This document shows positions 58,359 through 64,000 of a DNA stretch of 64,000 nt, piece after piece. Source of the DNA: Curtobacterium flaccumfaciens pv. betae (GTDB lineage: Bacteria > Actinomycetota > Actinomycetes > Actinomycetales > Microbacteriaceae). Numbering within the stretch: the stretch's first letter is position 1; each line of letters starts with the position of its first letter. Under the pieces are notes generated by a model. That model was not told where the DNA came from and searched no databases. It saw only the letters and a program-made list of their open reading frames with translations. The translations under genes and the position numbers were made by a program. The stretch spans positions 186,001-250,000 of the forward strand of contig NZ_JAPJDC010000001.1 of assembly GCF_026241855.1 (NCBI RefSeq). Direction: 5' to 3'.

Positions 58359-59246
58359 ATGAGCCAGTACGAGAAGCGCGATCCGAACACCCTCTACCCG
58401 GCACCGCCGTACCCGAAGCAGGAGCAGTCACTGCCGGGCGCCGCGTGGAAGATGGACCCGAAGCCCGACCACGGCGAGGAGAGCTACACAGGGCTCGGAC
58501 GGCTGAAGGGGTACCGCGGCATCGTCACCGGTGCCGACTCCGGCATCGGCCGTGCCGCCGCCATCGCCCTGTCGCGCGAAGGCGCGGACCTGGTGCTCTC
58601 GTACCTGCCGGACGAGCAGGAGGACGCGGAACAGGTCCGCGACCTGCTCGAGTCCGAAGGCCGTCGCGCCGTGCTGTTCCCCGGGGACATCTCGGACGAG
58701 CAGTACTGCACGGACCTGGTGCAGAAGGGGGTCGACGAGTTCGGCGGCCTCGACACCCTGGTCATGGTCGCAGGGCGCATGGAGAGCAACGAGGACATCC
58801 TCACGCTCGACACCTCGATGTTCGACTCCACCTTCAAGACCAACATCTACTCGCTGTTCTGGCTGACCAAGGCCGCCGTGCCGCACCTCGAGCCCGGGTC
58901 GACCATCGTGACGACCGGTTCGATCCAGGCGTCGACGCCCTCGCCGGACAAGATCGACTACGCCGTGTCGAAGGGCGCGATCAAGCTCTTCACCGAGGCC
59001 GTCGCGCAGCAGCTCGCGCCGAAGGGCATCCGCGTGAACTCCGTCGCGCCGGGGCCGGTGTGGACGCCGCTGCAGCCGGGTTCCGACGACGCCGAGACGG
59101 TGTCGCACTTCGGGGAGAGCTCGCCGTTCGGCCGTCCCGGTCAGCCCGCCGAGCTCGGTGCCGCCTACGTGCACCTGGTCAGCCCGGAGTCGAGCTACCA
59201 GTCCGGGTCGACGATCACGATCGCCGGTGGGACGCCGGCGTTCTGA
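58359..59246 (+). CDS. Short-chain dehydrogenase, YghA/YhdF-type
   Basis: A 295-residue SDR with an N-terminal extension of about 50 residues (MSQYEKRDPNTLYPAPPYPK) typical of general-stress SDRs. The cofactor motif TGADSGIG and catalytic DYAVSKGAIK are intact; the family end GSTITIAGGTPAF is present. Substrate is unknown. The stop codon lies within a 24-bp array of TTCTGAGG repeats. Confidence 0.92.
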   Translation: MSQYEKRDPNTLYPAPPYPKQEQSLPGAAWKMDPKPDHGEESYTGLGRLKGYRGIVTGADSGIGRAAAIALSREGADLVLSYLPDEQEDAEQVRDLLESEGRRAVLFPGDISDEQYCTDLVQKGVDEFGGLDTLVMVAGRMESNEDILTLDTSMFDSTFKTNIYSLFWLTKAAVPHLEPGSTIVTTGSIQASTPSPDKIDYAVSKGAIKLFTEAVAQQLAPKGIRVNSVAPGPVWTPLQPGSDDAETVSHFGESSPFGRPGQPAELGAAYVHLVSPESSYQSGSTITIAGGTPAF

Positions 59247-59264
59247 GGTTCTGAGGTTCTGAGT
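59241..59264. repeat. Three 8-bp repeats at a gene end
   Basis: TTCTGAGG occurs twice followed by TTCTGAGT. The first copy contains the TGA stop of the SDR gene, so each unit would supply a TGA in a different frame. Confidence 0.8.
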
Positions 59265-59296
59265 TTCGTGTTCTTGCATTCGAGGAAGGGGACCAC

Positions 59297-59596
59297 GTGT
59301 CCGGAGTGACGCACACCGTGCTGGTCGAGTGGGACGGGGAGGACCGGTCGTCCGAGGCCTCGGCCCTGTCGCGCGAGCACCTGCCACGGATCGAGGGGGT
59401 CGAGTCGGTGCAGTCCGGTACGAGCGTGAGCACCGAGGGGCTGGAGGGCGGGTTCCACTGGATGCTCGTCGTCCGGTTCCGCGATCGTGCCGCGCTCGCC
59501 GGGTACCTGCCGCACCCGGAGCACCGGCCGGTGGCCGAGTTCATCGGTGCGGCGAGTGCGCGGGTCGTCGTGTTCGACGTCGAGGACGCCGACTGA
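59297..59596 (+). CDS. Dabb-family stress-responsive protein
   Basis: A 99-residue alpha-beta barrel (ferredoxin-like) domain protein: THTVLVEWD at the start, SVSTEGLEGGFHWMLVVRFRD and LPHPEHRPVAEFI. The GTG start follows GAGGAAGG. Members are small stress-related or polyketide-cyclase-like proteins; no role is known here. It is 50 bp from the SDR gene and may be co-transcribed. Confidence 0.82.
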   Translation: MSGVTHTVLVEWDGEDRSSEASALSREHLPRIEGVESVQSGTSVSTEGLEGGFHWMLVVRFRDRAALAGYLPHPEHRPVAEFIGAASARVVVFDVEDAD

Positions 59597-59804
59597 CCGC
59601 TGCGCCGGAAGCTGTGTAACGCTCTGGTTGCGATGGCGGCCCAGGGGTTCCGTTCCTCGTGGAGGCTCGACGTACGGTGGACCGGCCATCGCAACGGCGC
59701 GGGGGTCATCGGCCGGTGCTGCGGCTCTTCGGAGCCCGCGCCGGTCGGGTCCCCGCCTTGCGGGCGGGGGCCGTTCGACGTCCGCCGACGGAGGGAAACA
59801 GACG

Positions 59805-59999
59805 ATGCCCGGCAACCCGAACCCGTTCGTCCACGACGGCGCGAAGATCTTGCTCGGCGAGGCGGGAGCGGCGCACTGCGACGAGTGCGGTGACGCCGTC
59901 CGGCTCGACCCGCGGATCGGCAGCTGGCGGACGGTGCAGCAACCCGGTCCCCAACTCCCGCCTGACCGGCAGCGGCGCAGTGTTGCGGGTGCCGCATGA
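59805..59999 (+). CDS. Small CxxC protein coupled to a lipoprotein gene
   Basis: A 64-residue protein: MPGNPNPFVHDGAKILL, then CDECGDAVRLDP, a two-Cys knuckle that could hold half a zinc site, and a basic Pro/Gln-rich tail. GGAGGGAAACAGACG precedes the ATG, a strong ribosome binding site. Its stop overlaps the lipoprotein start (ATGA). I do not recognise a family. A dimer sharing one metal is possible. Confidence 0.65.
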   Translation: MPGNPNPFVHDGAKILLGEAGAAHCDECGDAVRLDPRIGSWRTVQQPGPQLPPDRQRRSVAGAA

Positions 60000-60664
60000 G
60001 CGGCATCGTCCGGACCGCCGGCGTGGCCCTGGGGCTCGTCGCGGCGGTGGCGCTGACCGCCTGTTCCGATTCACCGGCCGCGACGCCGACCCGCACCGTG
60101 ACGGCGACCGCGACGCCGGAGGCACCGGCCGACACCGGTACTCCGACCCCGACCGCTCCCGCGACGGACACAGCGTTCAGCTTGTCGGATCCCGCGACCT
60201 GGACCATCTCGACCGACGAGGTCGGACCGATCGCCCTCGGTGGCGCAGTACAGGGCGAGATCGACGACCTGCCAGCCGCATACACCCGGAGTACGGATGC
60301 GTGTCCGGCCAGCCCGGAGACGACGTTCTGGGAGCGAGCCGACGCCCCCGGCCTCATCGTCATCCCCCGCGACGGCAAGGTCGCCGGGGTGACCATCGGT
60401 GGGGTGGGGGCGGACCCGGTGACGACGAACTCGCCTGAGACCGACGCCGGCATCGGCATCGGAGCACCCCTGACCGAAGTGCGGTCCGCGTACCCGGACC
60501 TGCAGTACACCGGGACCTACGGTGAGGAGCAGGGGCCGTACTCGATGTGGAGCGTGCAAGCCGACGGACGCTACATGACGTTCCAGCTCGGGACGGACGG
60601 CGCCACGGTCGCTGCGATCTGGGTGGGGTCGGTCGCGAAGCTGCCGTACGAGTACTGCGCCTGA
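59996..60664 (+). CDS. Secreted lipoprotein of unknown function
   Basis: A 222-residue lipoprotein with lipobox VALTACSD. A Thr/Ala/Pro-rich linker spans residues 27-58. The folded part has two Cys (DACPAS and the terminal EYCA) and a run of beta strands (GLIVIPRDGKVAGVTIGG, GIGIGAPLTEVRSAYPD). The second motif looks like a short repeat seen in actinobacterial lipoproteins of unknown role. It is translationally coupled to the small CxxC gene upstream. Confidence 0.75.
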   Translation: MSGIVRTAGVALGLVAAVALTACSDSPAATPTRTVTATATPEAPADTGTPTPTAPATDTAFSLSDPATWTISTDEVGPIALGGAVQGEIDDLPAAYTRSTDACPASPETTFWERADAPGLIVIPRDGKVAGVTIGGVGADPVTTNSPETDAGIGIGAPLTEVRSAYPDLQYTGTYGEEQGPYSMWSVQADGRYMTFQLGTDGATVAAIWVGSVAKLPYEYCA

Positions 60665-60707
60665 AGCGTTCGCAGGTCAGAACGTCGCTGCTGGCAGGAT
60701 GACGGGC

Positions 60708-61127
60708 ATGGCCAGCGCTGTCCGTCTCATCCGGTCCGACGTCCTGAGCGACGCGGCGCAGTACGCGTACGCATCGACCGTGCCGGCCGGGACCCGGCTC
60801 GTGTTCCTCGCCGGGGCCTGCCCGCTCGAACCGGATGGGTCCACGGCGGCGGTGGGGGACTACGCGGGGCAGGCGGCGCGGTGCATCGAGACGATGCGGG
60901 AGGCACTCCGAGCCGCCGGTGCGTCGATCGAGGACGTCGTGAGCACCCGGGTGCTCGTGGCGTCCTCGCGGCAGGCCGACCTCGTCGCCGCATGGCAGGT
61001 GGTGCGCGATGCCTTCGGCGCGCACGACGTGCCGAGCACCCTGCTCGGGGTCACGGTGCTCGGCTACGACGACCAGCTGGTCGAGATCGAAGCCGTCGCG
61101 GCCGTCGCCGACGGCCAGGCCACGTGA
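60708..61127 (+). CDS. ridA: RidA-family protein
   Basis: A 139-residue YjgF/YER057c/UK114 protein: AYASTVPAGTRLVFLAGACPL, IETMREALRAAGASIEDVV, and ADLVAAWQVVRDAFGAHD. RidA hydrolyses reactive enamine/imine intermediates; the family Arg (VSTRVLV) is present. The second in-frame ATG (60708) has AGGATG eight bases upstream and is preferred over 60699. Confidence 0.88.
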   Translation: MASAVRLIRSDVLSDAAQYAYASTVPAGTRLVFLAGACPLEPDGSTAAVGDYAGQAARCIETMREALRAAGASIEDVVSTRVLVASSRQADLVAAWQVVRDAFGAHDVPSTLLGVTVLGYDDQLVEIEAVAAVADGQAT

Positions 61128-61171
61128 CGGCGCGAGGCGTCGAGGTTCCCGCGCTCCCGCGCACGCTCGCC

Positions 61172-61672
61172 TCAGAAGCCCGGACCCGCTTTGACCAGCG
61201 CGATGCCGACACCGACGAGCGCGAGGACGAGGCCGGCCACGAACGTCCGCGGGGACGGGTTCTCGCCGCGGAGCCTGGCCACGACGGGCCCGAGGAGGGC
61301 GAGCCGGACCACGAGGTACGCGATCGCGATGATCTCGGCCGCGAGCCCGGATGCGCCGGTCAGCCAGGCGTAGGCGAGGACAGCAGCCGGCAGGAAACCG
61401 GAGGTGAGGACGGGCAGCGAATCCCGGAGCTCGGCGCGGACGGTCTCCCCGGTGAGGCGGTGGTCACTCCGCGCACGTCGGCCGACCGACTCGGCGAAGG
61501 TGTGTGCGAGGAAGGTCGAGAACGCGGTGGCGAGGACGTACCAGAGCCCCCGACCGCTCTCGGCGGTGTCCGGGACCATGGGTGCGATCGTGCCGAGGAT
61601 CACGATGTTGCCGTACACGAACGCGGTGATGCGGCTCGAGGCGTCCTCACGCGACAGGCGGTTCCTGCCCAC
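61172..61672 (-). CDS. Membrane protein of unknown function
   Basis: A 166-residue protein with four to five hydrophobic segments: ITAFVYGNIVILGTIAPM, GLWYVLATAFSTFLAHTFAE, and two closer to the end (IIAIAYLVVRLALLG, FVAGLVLALVGVGIALV). The GTG start is preceded by AGAGGA and lies 20 bp after the Sua5/YciO-like stop, so both are likely on one transcript. No family was recognised. Confidence 0.78.
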   Translation of the reverse strand: MGRNRLSREDASSRITAFVYGNIVILGTIAPMVPDTAESGRGLWYVLATAFSTFLAHTFAESVGRRARSDHRLTGETVRAELRDSLPVLTSGFLPAAVLAYAWLTGASGLAAEIIAIAYLVVRLALLGPVVARLRGENPSPRTFVAGLVLALVGVGIALVKAGPGF

Positions 61673-61692
61673 GGAAGTCCTCTCGTGCGGGC

Positions 61693-62490
61693 TCAGTAGT
61701 ACTCACCCTGCCGGTAGTCCCAGCTCGTGAACGTGTCCGCGAGCAGCCCCATGATCCGGTCGACGTCGAGCCCCTTGCGGATCAGCGTCGGTGCGGGGAT
61801 GACCGATCGGCGTCCGTCCTGCAGCGGGATCAGGGTCCCCGTGCTGTCGACCATCGACACCATGACGCCCTGCTCGTAGCGGGTCTCGGCACTCTGCTCC
61901 GGCTGGATGGACGCGACGTAGTCGTCCGCCTCGACGATCACGTCGGCGCGCTCGGCGATGCGCTCGCCGATGCCGTCGACCACGCCACGGTTGCCGGTGC
62001 CCGACGGGTTGGCCGAGCTCGCGAAGGCGAACTTGCCGTGCTCGGTCCAGAGCTCGCGGGCGGCGAGCTCACCGGGGACGCCGAACTTGATGACGAAGCA
62101 GGACGTTCCGCGGGTGTCCATCATGAGTTCGTCGGAGCCGTCCGTCGGCAGTGCCGCTCGACCCTCGTCGCTCCAGGGCAGGATGCACCCGAGCAGGATG
62201 TCCTCGTCCCAGCACCGCTGGTACAGGGCGTCGATCTCGGGGGTGAGCTGCGCGATGCTCCGGAGCATCTCGAGCGAGCTCACGAGCACGACGCCCGGCT
62301 TGTTGCGGTTGCGTTCCTTCGCGTCGAACTTCCGCTCCAGACCCGCGCGGTCCGAGGTCATCAGGATGTAGCCGACCTTGGTGGGGACCACCGCCAGGCC
62401 GCCGTCGTGCAGCAGGGCGTCCACCGCGCTGCGCGGCACACCGCCGTCCCAGTGCACCCGGTTCATGCTGACCTGCGTGTCGTCGTTCAT
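61693..62490 (-). CDS. Sua5/YciO/YrdC-like domain protein
   Basis: A 265-residue protein with a YrdC-like nucleotide/RNA-binding fold: VVPTKVGYILMTSDRAG, KERNRNKPGVVL, KFAFASSANPSGTGNRGVVDG. YrdC/Sua5 makes the threonylcarbamoyl-AMP for t6A; this divergent form lacks a clear C-terminal Sua5 domain and may do something else, such as carbamoyl transfer in a secondary pathway. The C-terminus LADTFTSWDYRQGEYY is also found, broken, at 34497-34547. A perfect 16-bp palindrome sits 25 bp upstream. Confidence 0.8.
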   Translation of the reverse strand: MNDDTQVSMNRVHWDGGVPRSAVDALLHDGGLAVVPTKVGYILMTSDRAGLERKFDAKERNRNKPGVVLVSSLEMLRSIAQLTPEIDALYQRCWDEDILLGCILPWSDEGRAALPTDGSDELMMDTRGTSCFVIKFGVPGELAARELWTEHGKFAFASSANPSGTGNRGVVDGIGERIAERADVIVEADDYVASIQPEQSAETRYEQGVMVSMVDSTGTLIPLQDGRRSVIPAPTLIRKGLDVDRIMGLLADTFTSWDYRQGEYY

Positions 62491-62514
62491 GCCCGTCCTC
62501 GTCCCGTTCTGGAG

Positions 62515-62530
62515 TCAGACGATCGTCTGA
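62515..62530. promoter_or_regulatory. 16-bp palindrome upstream of the Sua5/YciO-like gene
   Basis: TCAGACGATCGTCTGA is perfectly self-complementary and begins 25 bp before the start codon. Its 12-bp core is shared with 36343-36356 upstream of the secreted-protein gene. Confidence 0.6.
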
Positions 62531-62620
62531 CAGCGGGAGCCTAGGGACGGCGTCTGAGTCGGACAAGGGCGTCGGCGCCGACCTGTGGGCCTTCTCCGGA
62601 GGGTTCAGGCGGGCTCGCAG

Positions 62621-62652
62621 CGAGCGAGCGAGCGAGCGAGCGAGCGAGCGAG
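62621..62652. repeat. CGAG tetranucleotide array
   Basis: Eight uninterrupted copies of CGAG. The array lies in an intergenic region with no reading frame to support, so its length is free to vary. Confidence 0.9.
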
Positions 62653-62703
62653 CGAACGGCCGCGGCTGGCCGGTGCCGAGCTGTGCACAACCACTGAGCC
62701 GTA

Positions 62704-62761
62704 CACAACCAAAGTGCATCCGAGCCACGTGGTCGCGTGGTTCGAGGTCACTTTGGTTGTG
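62704..62761. repeat. 13-bp inverted repeat, strong hairpin
   Basis: CACAACCAAAGTG (62704-62716) pairs fully with CACTTTGGTTGTG (62749-62761). The 32-base interior also pairs partly (CGAGCCACG with CGTGGTTCG, one G-U). A further CACAACCA copy sits just outside at 62684-62691. AT-richer than neighbours, it could end the XRE gene's transcript or be the remnant of a small palindromic element. Confidence 0.75.
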
Positions 62762-62769
62762 CGACGCCG

Positions 62770-62808
62770 CCGGACGCCGGCCGACGGACGCCGGACGCCG
62801 GCCGACGG
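62770..62808. repeat. Two 18-bp direct repeats
   Basis: CCGGACGCCGGCCGACGG occurs at 62770-62787 and 62791-62808, three bases apart, next to the stop of the XRE gene. Confidence 0.85.
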
Positions 62809-62837
62809 CCGGCCGCCCGACCGCCGCCGCCCCCGCC

Positions 62838-63680
62838 TCACTCCACCAACGACTGCGTCCCCACCACGATCGCCAGGGCCAGCCGCTCCGCGTCCACCGA
62901 CCCGGGCTCGGCCGTGTACGCCAGGATCCGCAGGTCCTCCGGCCCGACGACCAGGGTGTCGCAGTCGAGCGTGATCCGCCCGACGTCCGGGTGGTCGATC
63001 ACCTTCCGGCGGGCGGTCTCGCCGAGCACGGTCGCGCCGGAGTCCCACAGCTCGACGAACCGCGGGCTCGCCGCCCGGAGGTCCCGCACGAGCTGCTGCA
63101 GCTGGCGGTCGAGCGGGTAGCGGGCCGCGGTCATCCGGAGCCCGGCCACCAGGTTCGCCTCGAAGGCCGCCTGCTCCTCGGGCGTGTGCACGGCTCGGCT
63201 GCCGGATCCCACCAGGTGCCGCCACGCGGTGTTCCGGTCGTTCCCGCGCAGCGCTCCGATCGGCCCCATCAGTGCGTCGTACGGGGCGTTGGCGACGAGC
63301 AGGTTCCCGGCCGCGTCGAGCACCGCGACGGGGGTGTCCGCCAGTCGGTCGAGCAGCCGCTGCACGCTCGGCGGGATCCGCGACGGCACCACGTCGGCAC
63401 CGGGGACCGCGTGCCCGGCGAGCCGGTAGAGCAGCTCGCGGTCGGCATCGGCGACCCGCAGCGACCGCGCGAGCGCCTCGACCACCTGGGCGGACGGCGA
63501 GGTCGCCCGCCCCTGCTCGAGCCGGGTCAGGTAGTCGGCCGAGATCCCCGCGAGGCCGGCCAGCTCCTCACGCCGCAGGCCGGTCGCGCGCCGACGCGGC
63601 CCGACGACCATGCCCGCCGCCTCGGGGGAGACATGGTCGCGCAGCCGCCGCAGGGTGTGCCCGAAGTCCGTGTCCGCCAT
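62838..63680 (-). CDS. XRE-family regulator with MmyB-like domain
   Basis: A 280-residue regulator. The helix-turn-helix covers about residues 28-75 (LRREELAGLAGISADYLTRLEQGR) and the rest is the MmyB-like ligand domain (AVLDAAGNLLVANAPYDALM ... RKVIDHPDVGRITLDCDTL). It is divergent from a short-chain dehydrogenase gene, a very common arrangement in which the regulator controls the dehydrogenase. Confidence 0.93.
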   Translation of the reverse strand: MADTDFGHTLRRLRDHVSPEAAGMVVGPRRRATGLRREELAGLAGISADYLTRLEQGRATSPSAQVVEALARSLRVADADRELLYRLAGHAVPGADVVPSRIPPSVQRLLDRLADTPVAVLDAAGNLLVANAPYDALMGPIGALRGNDRNTAWRHLVGSGSRAVHTPEEQAAFEANLVAGLRMTAARYPLDRQLQQLVRDLRAASPRFVELWDSGATVLGETARRKVIDHPDVGRITLDCDTLVVGPEDLRILAYTAEPGSVDAERLALAIVVGTQSLVE

Positions 63681-63781
63681 GTCCCCAGTCTGCGCGCGAC
63701 GGGCGACCGGGTCCTGGCCCTGCCGGTCCTACGACAACGGGGCGACTCCCTGCGGTCGTCGCCGAGCGTGACGCTGGACCC

Positions 63782-64000
63782 ATGACAACGACACTCATCA
63801 CCGGGGCCACCCGCGGCCTCGGCAAGGAAACCGCCCGACAGCTCGTCGAGGCGGGCCACACCGTCTGGATCGGGGCCCGGGACGCCGACCAGGGCGCAGC
63901 GGTCGCCGCCGAGATCGGCGCCCGCTCCGTCCAGCTCGACGTCTGCGACGACGACTCGGTCGCCGCGGCCTTCGCCCACGTCGACGCGAACGGCGGACTC
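63782..64000 (+). CDS. Short-chain dehydrogenase, cut by window end
   Basis: The first 73 codons of an SDR, with the cofactor motif TGATRGLGKETA and the NADPH-type acidic/basic pattern after the second strand (WIGARDADQGA). The catalytic Tyr/Lys lie beyond the window. It is divergent from the XRE regulator gene, 101 bp between start codons. There is little Shine-Dalgarno sequence before the ATG. Confidence 0.88.
   Translation, partial: MTTTLITGATRGLGKETARQLVEAGHTVWIGARDADQGAAVAAEIGARSVQLDVCDDDSVAAAFAHVDANGGL

Noticed and set aside
62621..62808. CRISPR-like array
   Set aside because: The repeats are of different kinds and lack regular unique spacers; no cas genes are present.

Overview
The window is very GC-rich, starts many genes at GTG, and couples neighbouring genes through ATGA/GTGA overlaps. 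Together with the gene content (GAF-ANTAR regulators, a LAFTG sortase signal, AztABCD-type zinc uptake, a rhamnogalacturonan lyase) this points to a plant-associated member of the Microbacteriaceae, most likely Curtobacterium. That placement rests on gene content and style, not on a marker gene. I see no rRNA, tRNA, CRISPR array, integrase or intact insertion sequence.

Layout. (1) 0.2-11.4 kb, minus strand: a permease, two DUF1989 proteins, a biotin-dependent urea/guanidine carboxylase, allophanate hydrolase, a TetR regulator and the biotin transporter bioY form one nitrogen-scavenging unit behind a perfect 20-bp operator-like palindrome. (2) 11.5-13.6 kb: PPK2, a UBP-type zinc finger protein and MsrA. 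(3) 13.7-20.8 kb: an accessory island with a frameshifted membrane gene, a HEAT-repeat protein, a DUF4265-like protein, a 1.5-kilo-residue secreted RHS/YD-repeat protein and a small membrane protein. The RHS part is flanked by 105-bp direct repeats carrying the 3' end of an aldo/keto reductase gene. (4) 20.8-24.9 kb: stress and housekeeping genes. (5) 24.9-29.9 kb: a zinc ABC system with two AztD-like lipoproteins and a divergent ATPase, with two matching Zur-like boxes. (6) 30-37 kb: an MFS exporter, a DUF1345 protein, a secreted PL11 rhamnogalacturonan lyase, a secreted bacteriocin-like protein, and two gene-poor stretches holding gene debris. (7) 37.3-47.3 kb: a divergent catabolic locus (ROK repressor, M81 peptidase, CutC / oligopeptide ABC importer, ROK kinase). 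(8) 47.3-53.4 kb: lipoprotein, HupE-like protein, purple acid phosphatase, DUF3494 surface protein. (9) 53.5-57.3 kb: a fatty acid desaturase and a frameshifted lipid kinase bracketed by two GAF-ANTAR regulators. (10) 57.5-64 kb: trypsin-like protease, SDR, small stress proteins, RidA, a Sua5/YciO-like protein, and a divergent XRE regulator/SDR pair cut by the window end.

How the parts fit. Region 1 would import a urea- or guanidine-type substrate, carboxylate it with biotin, deiminate it and release ammonia and CO2; bioY supplies the cofactor. Region 5 is high-affinity zinc uptake. Region 7 looks like uptake and breakdown of a peptide linked to a sugar, and has no name I know. Regions 3 and 6 carry most of the novelty: flanking gene fragments, a shared operator-like palindrome (36.3 and 62.5 kb) and secreted proteins that may act on competitors. 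A recurring family of long GGAGGC...GCCTCC hairpins ends many transcripts, but two copies sit where a simple terminator is not expected.
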